Source of the DNA: Veillonella magna DSM 19857
GTDB taxonomy: Bacteria > Bacillota > Negativicutes > Veillonellales > Veillonellaceae
Direction of reading: 5' to 3'
DNA length: 64,000 nt
Assembly (NCBI RefSeq): GCF_000428745.1
Contig: NZ_KE386795.1
Span: 22,692 to 86,691, forward strand
Part shown: positions 35,643-43,846 of the stretch, piece by piece
Numbering within the stretch: the first letter of the stretch is position 1
Layout: each line of letters opens with the position of its first letter
Position numbers and translations under genes: made by a program
Notes under the pieces: generated by a model
Seen by the model: the letters and a program-made list of their open reading frames with translations, nothing else
Databases searched by the model: none
What the model was told of the DNA's origin: nothing

Positions 35643-38036
35643 ATGGCAGACAGTAAGGCCAACAGCATCCGGATTGCGTTAGCCGGCAACCCGAACTGCG
35701 GCAAGACTACTATTTTTAACAATATAACAGGTTCTAAACAGCATGTGGGTAACTATCCCGGTGTAACTGTTGAAAAGAAGGAAGGCGAATGTACCTATAA
35801 AGGACAAGAGATGATGCTCATCGACTTGCCGGGGACGTACAGCTTAACGGCACGGTCACTAGATGAATTAGTGGCTCGTAATACAATTATTAACGACGAA
35901 CCGGATGTAATCATCAATGTATTGGATGCATCCAACCTCGAACGAAATTTATATTTAGCGGCACAGCTCTTAGAATTAGAACGCCCTTTGGTTATGGCCC
36001 TTAATATGGCGGACGTAGCTAAGGAAATGGGCATTGATATCGACATCAGAAAATTGAGCGAAATGACCGGTGCCACAATTGTCAGCACGGTAGGCAGAAA
36101 TAATGTAGGAACTAAGGACCTACTTGATGCTGTTATCGATGTAGCAAGAGAGCAAAAGAAACCGGGTATTACCATTAATTACGGTGATGTACTGGAACCG
36201 GCTATTCAAGAGTTGGTAGCAGAAATCGAAAAGGCCGGTAGTATTACGTATCCGATTCGTTGGGTGGCTATTAAGCTGCTTGAAAATGATGCGGATGTAG
36301 CTAAAAAGGTACGGGTCTTTGAAAATACGGAGAGGGTATTAGCTAAGGCTGAAGAGCTTCGTAACACATTGAAAGATAAGGTGGATTTGGAAGTTGTATT
36401 CCAAGAATTCCGTCACCGTTATGCAGTAGCTACGTATACGGCTTCTCTTAAGGGGGAAGCAAAAATGCAGGATACCCAGTCTGATAAGTTAGATAAAATT
36501 TTGACACATCGAGTATTGGGGCTTCCGATTTTCCTTTTTGTTATGTGGCTCATGTTTAACTTAGTTAATGAAATCGGTGCCTATCCGCAGGGCTGGATTG
36601 AAGATGGTGTGGCAGCGTTGGGAGAATGGGCGAAGACCGTTATTCCGGCCGGACAATTACAATCGTTGGTTGTTGACGGGATTATCGGTGGTGTTGGTGC
36701 CGTTCTTAGCTTTGTACCGTTGATTGTCTTGTTATTCTTAGGCATCTCCTTCTTGGAGGACACTGGATATATGGCACGCGCAGCGTTTGTTATGGACCGT
36801 GTCATGCGTGCGTGCGGTTTACACGGCAAATCCTTTATTCCGTTGCTTCTTGGTTTTGGGTGCAGTATCCCGGCCATTATGGGTGCGCGTATCTTGGATA
36901 ATCGCCGAGATCGGATGATTACGATTCTGGTATCGCAGCTCATGAGCTGCAGTGCTCGCTTGCCGGTATATACTTTGTTTATCGGAGCCTTTTTCCCGGT
37001 TGCGCAGCGAGGGACAGCACTTTTTGCAGTATATATTGCAGGTGTTATTTTGGCCGTTGTTATGTCTAAGATTTTCCGTAAGTTTTTATTCCCCGGCGAA
37101 TCTGAACCGTTTGTTATGGAAATGCCACCGTATCATATGCCTACACTAAAAAATGTATTAATGCATATGTGGGAACGGGCTTGGTTATATATTAAAAAGG
37201 CCGGTACGTTTATTTTGGCTGCATCCGTATTGATTTGGTTCCTGGCCACTTATCCGCAGGATGTTCAATATTCCCAAGACTTTGATGCGGCTCGCGAACA
37301 GGTGACCCAAACGTTTGATGCTAAGGATGATGCGCTGTTAGCTCAGTTCGGTATCAACACATCTGACGGCAAGGATGCTGTTATGGCCATTGTTGATGAA
37401 ATGACGGCAGCTACGGAAGAAGCCGAAGCGGCTGCCGAAGAGGAAGGCGATGATGAAGAGACAGCAACGGCAGAGGAAGTCACTGATGAAAAAACAGTAG
37501 AAGTGCTTGAATATATGTCCTCTATCCGCGCTAACGCTAATGATAAATTCGATGTAGCTTGGGCTATTTATTTGAATAATCAAGAACGTGATGAACAGAT
37601 TAGTCTCTTGGATCAGCAGGAAGCGTCTGAAAAGATTCAAGGCTCCTATGCAGCGATGATTGGTAAAGCGATTGAACCAATTATGAAACCGCTTGGTTTT
37701 GATTGGAAGATGAGTGTATCCTTGGTAACTGCCTTAGCTGCTAAGGAAGTTATGGTAAGTACACTGGGGACGATTTATGCGGTAGCTGCTGATGAAGATA
37801 ATGAAGCACCGCTTCAGGTATATCTCCAGCAGGATCCGTCGTTCAGTCCTTTGGTAGCAGTTGGGTTAATGACGTTTGTTCTTATTTATCCGCCTTGCTT
37901 TGCAGCAATGGCTGTGTTTAAACGTGAAGCCGGCGGATGGAAATGGTTAGCCTTCTTCTTTGTGTATGCTAATGTGTTGGCTTGGGTTTGTACCTTTGCC
38001 GTATATCGCATTGGTTTGCTCATGGGCTTCCATTAA
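35643..38036 (+). CDS. feoB: ferrous iron transporter FeoB
   Basis: A 797-aa membrane transporter with an N-terminal G domain: G1 GNPNCGKTT at 15-23, G3 DLPGTYSL, G4 ALNMADVA. The membrane part contains the two Gate motifs around GISFLEDTGYMARAAFVMDR and GCSIPAIMGARILD. Between membrane segments, at about residues 580-616, lies an acidic stretch (EEAEAAAEEEGDDEETATAEE) not expected in shorter FeoB proteins. The transporter uses the Fur-like promoter upstream of feoA. Confidence 0.96.
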   Translation: MADSKANSIRIALAGNPNCGKTTIFNNITGSKQHVGNYPGVTVEKKEGECTYKGQEMMLIDLPGTYSLTARSLDELVARNTIINDEPDVIINVLDASNLERNLYLAAQLLELERPLVMALNMADVAKEMGIDIDIRKLSEMTGATIVSTVGRNNVGTKDLLDAVIDVAREQKKPGITINYGDVLEPAIQELVAEIEKAGSITYPIRWVAIKLLENDADVAKKVRVFENTERVLAKAEELRNTLKDKVDLEVVFQEFRHRYAVATYTASLKGEAKMQDTQSDKLDKILTHRVLGLPIFLFVMWLMFNLVNEIGAYPQGWIEDGVAALGEWAKTVIPAGQLQSLVVDGIIGGVGAVLSFVPLIVLLFLGISFLEDTGYMARAAFVMDRVMRACGLHGKSFIPLLLGFGCSIPAIMGARILDNRRDRMITILVSQLMSCSARLPVYTLFIGAFFPVAQRGTALFAVYIAGVILAVVMSKIFRKFLFPGESEPFVMEMPPYHMPTLKNVLMHMWERAWLYIKKAGTFILAASVLIWFLATYPQDVQYSQDFDAAREQVTQTFDAKDDALLAQFGINTSDGKDAVMAIVDEMTAATEEAEAAAEEEGDDEETATAEEVTDEKTVEVLEYMSSIRANANDKFDVAWAIYLNNQERDEQISLLDQQEASEKIQGSYAAMIGKAIEPIMKPLGFDWKMSVSLVTALAAKEVMVSTLGTIYAVAADEDNEAPLQVYLQQDPSFSPLVAVGLMTFVLIYPPCFAAMAVFKREAGGWKWLAFFFVYANVLAWVCTFAVYRIGLLMGFH

Positions 38037-38186
38037 TTGTAAAATTCAAGGAAAGCTTTCAACTTTCTAATTGAAAATCAATAATTATCTACGGAGTGAT
38101 AAAGTCATTTAACATATAGGGATTTATATATTTCCTTACATGTGCATGTTAATATCTAATTGATAATAGAAAGAAGATGGTTTATA

Positions 38187-38369
38187 ATGATGGAAACAAT
38201 GATAGTCTACTTAATCGGGCTTTTGGCAGTGCTGTATGTAGCGAGAAAAGCGTATCGTAGTTGGCAGGGAAAAGGCGGCTGTGGTAGTTGTGGCGGTTGC
38301 GGCGCAAGTAAGGCAGAGTCTTCCTCCGGTTGCGGTGGATGTAGCAGTATGATGGAAGCAAAAAAATAA
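38187..38369 (+). CDS. FeoB-associated Cys-rich membrane protein
   Basis: A 60-aa protein with one N-terminal membrane helix (MIVYLIGLLAVLYVARKAYR) and a Gly/Cys-rich tail with five cysteines (GGCGSCGGCG and SGCGGCSS). It matches the FeoB-associated Cys-rich family that takes the place of FeoC in many Bacillota. Role in iron or Fe-S handling at FeoB is inferred. ATG at 38187 (or 38190) after AGAAAGAAG. A terminator follows at 38428. Confidence 0.85.
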   Translation: MMETMIVYLIGLLAVLYVARKAYRSWQGKGGCGSCGGCGASKAESSSGCGGCSSMMEAKK

Positions 38370-38427
38370 ATGGTAGGATGTTGTTGTTCGTAAGGGTTTG
38401 TATATCTATTGGGTAGTTACAAAGGGG

Positions 38428-38465
38428 GCCGAAGAAGTAAGTGATTATTTCTTCGGCTCTTTTTG
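38428..38465 (+). terminator. terminator of the feo operon
   Basis: GCCGAAGAAGTAA (38428-38440), loop GTGA, TTATTTCTTCGGC (38445-38457), then TCTTTTT. Confidence 0.9.
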
Positions 38466-38538
38466 CTACATATATACATGGGATTTGTTTAAAGCGGGCA
38501 TCTATACTGATGCCAAGTAATGAAAGGTGGTTTTCATA

Positions 38539-38817
38539 ATGATGAAATTCAACAAGAACAAGGTACAAAACGCAAACTTCTTTATGTCCGGATTGGCTTT
38601 AGGCACGTTGGGCCTCAAAGTATTGACCAGTAAGGATGCGCGTAAAGTGTATGCAAATGTTGTAGCGGCAGGATTACGTGCTAAGGAAAGCATTATGCAG
38701 ACAGCAGAAAAAGTACAGGCCAGCAGCGGTGACATTTTAGCGGAAGCTAAAGAAATTAACGAAGCACGCAGTGAAGAGTTGTTTAAAGAAGTTACCGAAG
38801 AAGTAAAGGAAAAATAA
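38539..38817 (+). CDS. small protein of the DUF6110 type, possible ferrosome-associated FezA/FezX analogue
   Basis: A 92-aa protein. NANFFMSGLALGTLGLKVL is a weakly hydrophobic segment (about 13-31), followed by TSKDARKVYANVVAAGLRAK and a charged C-terminal helix. I recognise the pattern as that of DUF6110-like proteins found next to P-type ATPases, though I cannot confirm the family here. ATG at 38539 follows GAAAGGTGG. It is one base from the ATPase gene, so the two form a unit. A role in ferrosome formation is a hypothesis from the neighbours. Confidence 0.6.
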   Translation: MMKFNKNKVQNANFFMSGLALGTLGLKVLTSKDARKVYANVVAAGLRAKESIMQTAEKVQASSGDILAEAKEINEARSEELFKEVTEEVKEK

Positions 38818-38818
38818 T

Positions 38819-40933
38819 ATGATACGCTTTTCTGTAATCAGACGATTGCGCCGCCGGTTGCATGTGAAATGTACAGGGTGGCTATTTACTGATGCACAGG
38901 CTGCTTACATAGAAGAGATGCTGGAACGAACGGACGCTATTGAAAAGGCACAGTTTTTTACACGCTCCGGTGAAGTTGTGGTGGCACATAACGGTGATGA
39001 AGCGGCGGTTAAGGCGGCGATTTTATCTATACGTGATTTGGATTTAACAAAGGCTCCGGCATTAACAGAGTATTCGCCGCGCCTGGTGAACAAGCGTTAT
39101 CGAGAAGATATGATCAATCAAACGCTTTTGTATGTAGGAAAGCGTTTACTTTTACCTATGCCATTGCGTACGGCTTGGTCGTGGGTGAGTGCAGTTAAGT
39201 TTGTTGGCAAGGCTGTAAAAGCCTTGTGGAAACGGCGATTGACAGTGGATGTGTTGGATGGTGTCGCTATTACGGTATCGTTGTTACGTGGGGATGTATC
39301 AACGGCAGGCGCAGTTATGTATTTGCTGGGAATCGGCGAAACCTTGGAAGAATGGACTCTTAGAAAATCCGTTTTAAATTTGGCGGAAAGTATGTCGCTT
39401 AACGTCGATAAAGTGTGGGTAAAGGTTGATGGTACGGAAATCAGTCGTCCTGTAGCCGAAGTAGGCGAAGGTGATTTAGTAGTTTTGCGGCAAGGTGAGG
39501 TTGTGCCTGTTGATGGTGTTGTCGTTGATGGTGTAGTCCTGGTAAATGAAAGTTCTATGACCGGTGAACCTGTACCGGTAAGACGCGATGCGGAATCATC
39601 TGTCTACGCGGGTACGGTAATCGAGGAAGGCGAGTGTACCATCGAAGTGCGAGGGAATTCGAAGAGCTCTCGGTATGAAAAAATCGTAGCACTCATCGAG
39701 GAGTCGGAACAGATGAAGTCAGGTATGGAGCAGAAGGCATTCCACATGGCGGATCGATTAGTTCCCCTCAGCTTTGCCGGCACCCTTTTAACATATTTAC
39801 TAACGCGCAATACTATGAAAGCACTTTCGTTCCTAATGGTGGATTTTTCTTGTGCGCTTAAACTAAGTATTCCGTTGGCGGTACTATCGGCTATGCAAGA
39901 GGCTTCACGACGAGGAATTACGGTGAAGGGCGGTAAATTCCTGGAGCAAATTGCGGCGGCAGATATGGTTGTCTTTGATAAAACTGGAACATTGACGAAA
40001 GCAGAGCCTGTGTTTGAACAGATAATTCCATTTGATGGACGCGATGCGGATGAAATGCTAATGCTCGCTGCTTGTTTGGAAGAGCATTTCCCTCATTCTA
40101 TGGCAAAGGCCGTTGTTAATGCGGCGACACAGCATAACTTACCTCATAAAGAGCTTCACTCTAAGGTGGAATATATTGTAGCGCATGGTATCGCATCGCG
40201 GGTAAGTCGCTATCGATGCCGTATTGGCAGTGCGCATTTTATTTTCGAGGATGAAAAAACAGTTATTCCGGAAGATGAAATAGATAAATTTAATGCACTG
40301 CCCAACACGTCATCCCATCTGTACTTAGCAATTCGCGGTCGCTTGGCAGCGGTTATCTGCATTAAAGATCCGGTGCGCGAAGAAGCGGCACAGGTAGTTC
40401 GCGAACTTCACGAACTGGGTGTAAAAAAAGTGGTTATGATGACCGGCGATAGTAAACGCAATGCGGAACGGGTGGCAGCGGATATTGGTATCGATGAAGT
40501 GTATGCCGAGGTGTTACCCGGTGATAAGGCAGCCTTTGTTAAGCAGGCAAAAGAGGATGGTTATACGGTTATGATGGTTGGCGATGGCATTAACGATTCT
40601 CCGGCACTGTCGGAAGCGCATGTGGGCGTTGCCATGAATGAAGGTGCACCTATTGCACAAAAAATTGCTAACGTCACTATTTCATCGAATAATCTGCAAG
40701 CTCTTGTCGATTTGCGTCGAATTTCCATGGCGTTGATGAAGCGCATTCATTTTAATTACAATTCGATTGTCGGTGTCAACGGTGGCTTAGTAGGACTTGG
40801 TGTATTTGAAATATTGACACCGAGTACTACGGCATGGCTGCATAATTTATTTACGCTGGGAATAGGATTACGGAGTATGACTCCGTTGCTACCGGATACT
40901 TGCGCTGAACAAAATAGAGAGGTTAACCGGTAA
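38819..40933 (+). CDS. P1B-type metal ATPase, FezB-like candidate
   Basis: A 704-aa heavy-metal P-type ATPase. ATPase motifs: SSMTGEPVPV, phosphorylation site VFDKTGTLTKAE (Asp 387), HFPHSMAKAV and MVGDGINDSPALSEA. The membrane metal site is DFSCALKLSIP (Cys 345) rather than CPC, which excludes ordinary copper pumps. The N-terminus is unusual: MIRFSVIRRLRRRLHVK is Arg-rich and leads into an HMA2-like domain without CxxC. P1B-6 ATPases with an Arg-rich N-terminus (FezB) build iron storage organelles called ferrosomes in other anaerobes. Location just behind feoAB supports iron as the metal; the assignment remains inference. Confidence 0.75.
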   Translation: MIRFSVIRRLRRRLHVKCTGWLFTDAQAAYIEEMLERTDAIEKAQFFTRSGEVVVAHNGDEAAVKAAILSIRDLDLTKAPALTEYSPRLVNKRYREDMINQTLLYVGKRLLLPMPLRTAWSWVSAVKFVGKAVKALWKRRLTVDVLDGVAITVSLLRGDVSTAGAVMYLLGIGETLEEWTLRKSVLNLAESMSLNVDKVWVKVDGTEISRPVAEVGEGDLVVLRQGEVVPVDGVVVDGVVLVNESSMTGEPVPVRRDAESSVYAGTVIEEGECTIEVRGNSKSSRYEKIVALIEESEQMKSGMEQKAFHMADRLVPLSFAGTLLTYLLTRNTMKALSFLMVDFSCALKLSIPLAVLSAMQEASRRGITVKGGKFLEQIAAADMVVFDKTGTLTKAEPVFEQIIPFDGRDADEMLMLAACLEEHFPHSMAKAVVNAATQHNLPHKELHSKVEYIVAHGIASRVSRYRCRIGSAHFIFEDEKTVIPEDEIDKFNALPNTSSHLYLAIRGRLAAVICIKDPVREEAAQVVRELHELGVKKVVMMTGDSKRNAERVAADIGIDEVYAEVLPGDKAAFVKQAKEDGYTVMMVGDGINDSPALSEAHVGVAMNEGAPIAQKIANVTISSNNLQALVDLRRISMALMKRIHFNYNSIVGVNGGLVGLGVFEILTPSTTAWLHNLFTLGIGLRSMTPLLPDTCAEQNREVNR

Positions 40934-40947
40934 ATTTATTTGATACT

Positions 40948-40990
40948 AAGGCTGTTATCGTTGAGAACATTGACGATAACAGCCTTTTCC
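40948..40990 (+). terminator. terminator after the P-type ATPase gene
   Basis: A perfect 14-bp stem, AAGGCTGTTATCGT (40948-40961) against 40973-40986, with an 11-nt loop, then TTCC. Confidence 0.85.
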
Positions 40991-41079
40991 TATGTGTTAT
41001 GCTTGTCTGGGAGCCATAGATATAGTAGAATGAGAAGAGTTGAGTTTGCATGACGAGTATGTATGACAAGGGGGTTATC

Positions 41080-41481
41080 ATGAAGGTTCTTACCGACATA
41101 TTAGGACGGACGCTATTCATGAGCTTTTTTATTATTTTATTGCCCATAGGTGCGTATACCATACACAATGGATCGAGTGCGATGGCAGCCGCGTTTAGCT
41201 ATGCGGTACTGTCCGTGTGTATTCCTTTTTTTTATCTTACTTCATCGCGTAGTGGCTTTGGCCCGGCAGAAAAACGCGCTAATCGTTGGGTGTATATCTT
41301 AATGTGGTTTCTCATTCAAGTAGGCACATATGGAATTTTTATGGCCTTTGATTTAACGTGGTTGTGGGAATTACCGACTATCGGCCGTGATATTGTCTTT
41401 ATACTGATCATGTATTGTCAGGTGGCGATGGGACTGTGGCTGGCGTATGGTGTTTCCGGTTTAGTAAGAGGTGAACAGTAA
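41080..41481 (+). CDS. membrane protein of unknown function (about four helices)
   Basis: A 133-aa protein with hydrophobic stretches around FMSFFIILLPIGAYTI, FSYAVLSVCIPFFYL, WVYILMWFLIQVGTYGIF and IVFILIMYCQVAMGLWLAYG. I do not recognise the family. The ATG at 41080 follows AAGGGGG; an upstream in-frame ATG (41050) has no binding site. Its stop codon overlaps the next start by one base (TAATG), so the pair is translationally coupled and probably forms one complex. Confidence 0.7.
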   Translation: MKVLTDILGRTLFMSFFIILLPIGAYTIHNGSSAMAAAFSYAVLSVCIPFFYLTSSRSGFGPAEKRANRWVYILMWFLIQVGTYGIFMAFDLTWLWELPTIGRDIVFILIMYCQVAMGLWLAYGVSGLVRGEQ

Positions 41482-42380
41482 TGGTGCAAGGTATGCTGCG
41501 ATTTAGTGCACTGTCGGCGTTGGGATGTATTCCCTTTTCTCTGCTGGCCGGTATGGGGCATTTAACAGGTACATCCGTGTTGGTGTTTGTGCTATTGGCA
41601 CTGGTTGTGCCGGTGTTGGTATATCGTAATATGCATGTACGCTTAGGCATGGAGTTTCCTTGGCGCACAGGAATGTATGTATATAGCTGGTTGGGGTGGA
41701 ATGTATTTTTCCTAGCCGGTAATGGCTTGGTACCTTTATCGGTCACGTTAACAGCACCGTGGCAGATTACGATTGTGTGGGCAGCGGTGATGCTACTGGC
41801 TATTGTGCTAATGGTAGGAACAGCTTCACTGTTAACGGCGTTTTTTAATCGACCGCGCCAATTTGGATTGGTTGATGAAACACTGGATATTGCGGTGTAT
41901 AGTTTACCTTTGCCTATGCTGCTGCTTGGTGATTTATTGGTGCTGGACGTAAGTGACCCGTTGGTAGCCATGCAAATCAGCAACACTGTGTTTGGTATGC
42001 TGGCTCTTGTTGTGTATGCACTGGTGATCTTGACGATGGCTACGATTGCTTTGTATTTATATCCGCGGCACGGAGAGAATAAGGCCGTTAGGTTATGTCG
42101 TATTTTGGTTACGGCTGCAGTATGGTTGGCTATTAACGGCCATATGCTATACGGCTGGAAGCCAGAGTGGTCATATATGGTGCTTGATTTCTTGCTTCCG
42201 GTATTCCGTGGTAGCTATTTAGTATATGTAACGCCCGGCCTTTTTGAAGTTGTTGTACTATATATTTCTATGTGGCTTGGCAGATGGGTAGAAACTATTT
42301 GGGAGCGTAGACAAAATCAGAAAGAAAAGATAGCCAATGTAGACATCATTATGCCATCTAAAAATAATAATGATAAGTGA
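41481..42380 (+). CDS. membrane protein of unknown function (multi-pass)
   Basis: A 299-aa protein with about eight hydrophobic segments, among them VLVFVLLALVVPVLVY, IVWAAVMLLAIVLMVGT and MLALVVYALVILTMATIALYL, and a short charged C-terminus. No family is recognised. It is coupled to the gene before it. The pair lies between the iron region and an ECF S component but shares no visible regulatory site with either. Confidence 0.7.
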   Translation: MVQGMLRFSALSALGCIPFSLLAGMGHLTGTSVLVFVLLALVVPVLVYRNMHVRLGMEFPWRTGMYVYSWLGWNVFFLAGNGLVPLSVTLTAPWQITIVWAAVMLLAIVLMVGTASLLTAFFNRPRQFGLVDETLDIAVYSLPLPMLLLGDLLVLDVSDPLVAMQISNTVFGMLALVVYALVILTMATIALYLYPRHGENKAVRLCRILVTAAVWLAINGHMLYGWKPEWSYMVLDFLLPVFRGSYLVYVTPGLFEVVVLYISMWLGRWVETIWERRQNQKEKIANVDIIMPSKNNNDK

Positions 42381-42411
42381 TAACTAAATAAATGAATATA
42401 TTGATAGCGGC

Positions 42412-42443
42412 TTGACAAATGCAGGTCGCTATATTAGTATACT
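42412..42443 (+). promoter_or_regulatory. candidate promoter of the ECF S-component gene
   Basis: TTGACA at 42412-42417. Two -10 candidates follow: TAGTAT at 42435 (17-bp spacer) and TATACT at 42438 (20-bp spacer). Confidence 0.5.
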
Positions 42444-42530
42444 AGATGATTTTGTGATCTCTCAATGTCTGTATCTTTTTGAACAGAACGGAAGAAGGCA
42501 TGTACGAAATCATCTTTTTATTTTTTTATT
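42444..42530 (+). promoter_or_regulatory. leader hairpin with U-rich tail (possible attenuator or riboswitch)
   Basis: AGATGATTT (42444-42452) and AAATCATCT (42507-42515) are perfect complements, 54 nt apart, and the second arm runs straight into a T-rich tract (42515-42531) typical of an intrinsic terminator. It lies between the promoter and the S-component gene, so it could stop transcription conditionally. The 54-nt insert matches no aptamer I know. Confidence 0.5.
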
Positions 42531-42572
42531 TCGACTTATATCCCGTGGGGAATAAGAACGGAGGAATTACAC

Positions 42573-43184
42573 ATGGCAAAAGAACAGACAATGGATGTAA
42601 AGGCACCGTACGCGAAAAAACGATTTTCGCTTCGGCAAATTGCGGTGGTAGGTTTACTTTCGGCACTGACCGTAGTGCTCAGCGTAACCGGTTTGGGATT
42701 TATCCCTATTCCGCCGATTAATGCTACCATATTGCATATTCCGACTTTGATAGGGGCTCTCGTAGAAGGTCCTAAGGTAGGGATGGTGATTGGTTTTGTT
42801 TTCGGTGCGTATAGTATGCTACAAAATATTATGGCACCAAACATTATGTCCTTTGCATTTTTAAATCCTTTGGTAGCGGTAGTCCCGCGTATGTTAATTG
42901 GACCGGCAGCATATGTAATCTATAAATATATGCCGATAAAACGAGCAGCGATAAAAGTGGCAATTTCGCTTTTCTTAGGAACGATGATCCATACTATTTT
43001 GGTTATGGGGATGATTTATCTCATTTATGCGGAACCTTATGCGGCAGCGCAAGGAATTCCGGTAAGTAATGTTCTTAACATTGTAATCGGAGTGGCTTTA
43101 TTCCATGGACCGTTGGAAGGTTTAGCAGCAACCGCTATCGGTACTCCGGTAGTGATGGCATTACGTGCAAAGTTGAAGAAATAA
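42573..43184 (+). CDS. ECF transporter S component, vitamin-type substrate unknown
   Basis: A 203-aa membrane protein with six likely helices. FIPIPPINATILHIPTLIGA, GPKVGMVIGFVFGAYSMLQ and FAFLNPLVAVVPRMLIG are typical of substrate-binding S subunits of energy-coupling-factor transporters. No vitamin synthesis gene or known riboswitch identifies the ligand, and the shared EcfAAT module is not in the window. ATG at 42573 after ACGGAGGAAT. A terminator follows at 43221. Confidence 0.85.
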   Translation: MAKEQTMDVKAPYAKKRFSLRQIAVVGLLSALTVVLSVTGLGFIPIPPINATILHIPTLIGALVEGPKVGMVIGFVFGAYSMLQNIMAPNIMSFAFLNPLVAVVPRMLIGPAAYVIYKYMPIKRAAIKVAISLFLGTMIHTILVMGMIYLIYAEPYAAAQGIPVSNVLNIVIGVALFHGPLEGLAATAIGTPVVMALRAKLKK

Positions 43185-43220
43185 TATCGTAGACGGTATT
43201 GTTTACAGAAAATATATACA

Positions 43221-43248
43221 TGGCACTTCGCAAGAAGTGCCATTTTAT
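43221..43248 (+). terminator. terminator after the S-component gene
   Basis: TGGCACTTC (43221-43229), loop GCAA, GAAGTGCCA (43234-43242), then TTTTATT. Confidence 0.9.
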
Positions 43249-43392
43249 TATGTATCTTTAGATTGTTGAAGTTCCGTTAGGAGTCGAAATAATAAATTAC
43301 CGCTAGTCGGGTGCGAAAAAGATTGTGTCCATATATTTTCATAGATGGTATAACATCTGTCAATATAAATTAGTAAAAATTATAGAGTCAAT

Positions 43393-43421
43393 TTGACAAT
43401 ATTAATATTTTTAGATATAAT
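43393..43421 (+). promoter_or_regulatory. perfect consensus promoter of the 65-aa ORF
   Basis: TTGACA (43393-43398), exactly 17 bp, then TATAAT (43416-43421). This is the best sigma-A-type promoter in the window and predicts strong expression. Confidence 0.88.
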
Positions 43422-43447
43422 GGATTATGTTATTGAAAATGAATAAC

Positions 43448-43501
43448 CTACGGAGCTAACCCATCCGTAGTCCGCAACTTGATATAACCCGATCGTGTTG
43501 C
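43448..43501 (+). promoter_or_regulatory. structured leader of the 65-aa ORF
   Basis: Two hairpins lie in the leader: CTACGGA/TCCGTAG (43448-43454 with 43464-43470) and GCAAC/GTTGC (43474-43478 with 43497-43501). Neither matches a riboswitch class I recognise. They may stabilise the RNA or control translation. Region 43249-43392 upstream shows no gene. Confidence 0.45.
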
Positions 43502-43528
43502 AGTACGTTTTATAAAGGAGGTTCGATT

Positions 43529-43726
43529 ATGAGCAGAATCAGAACGTTATCGAACCGCTTATCAGTGCTGGGATATAGTGGTTTCGAAATTTCGCATATT
43601 ATTAATAATGCCGCCGGCGGAAAGCATTTACATGCGTTGACGCACTCACAGTTGCATGAGGTAGCACGGCAGTTAGAAGAATATGTAGCGCTGGGTACGG
43701 AATACGTAGCGTCTTACAGTAAATAA
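43529..43726 (+). CDS. 65-aa protein of unknown function
   Basis: A 65-aa, mostly helical protein with a basic N-terminus (MSRIRTLSNRLSVLGYSG), a central HIINNAAGGKHL and a C-terminal helix. I do not recognise it. Support for expression is strong: a perfect consensus promoter, a full AAAGGAGGT ribosome binding site seven bases from the ATG, and a clean terminator 12 bp after the stop. It stands alone as a monocistronic unit. The basic N-terminus could bind nucleic acid, but that is a guess. Confidence 0.8.
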   Translation: MSRIRTLSNRLSVLGYSGFEISHIINNAAGGKHLHALTHSQLHEVARQLEEYVALGTEYVASYSK

Positions 43727-43737
43727 TGACTAGTAAA

Positions 43738-43768
43738 AGAGACTATCGATGGATAGTCTCTTTTTTCT
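43738..43768 (+). terminator. terminator of the 65-aa gene
   Basis: AGAGACTATC (43738-43747), loop GATG, GATAGTCTCT (43752-43761), then T6. Confidence 0.92.
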
Positions 43769-43846
43769 TATATATGGATAGTATATAATAGATAAGATAT
43801 AACAACTATGAGCGCGTAGTACTAAAGAAATATACTAGGAGGAATT

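Noticed and set aside
38037-38186. A second Fur box before the Cys-rich FeoB-associated gene
   Set aside because: Several AATTATC and TTGATAAT fragments are present but no convincing dyad with promoter; AT-rich sequence gives these by chance.
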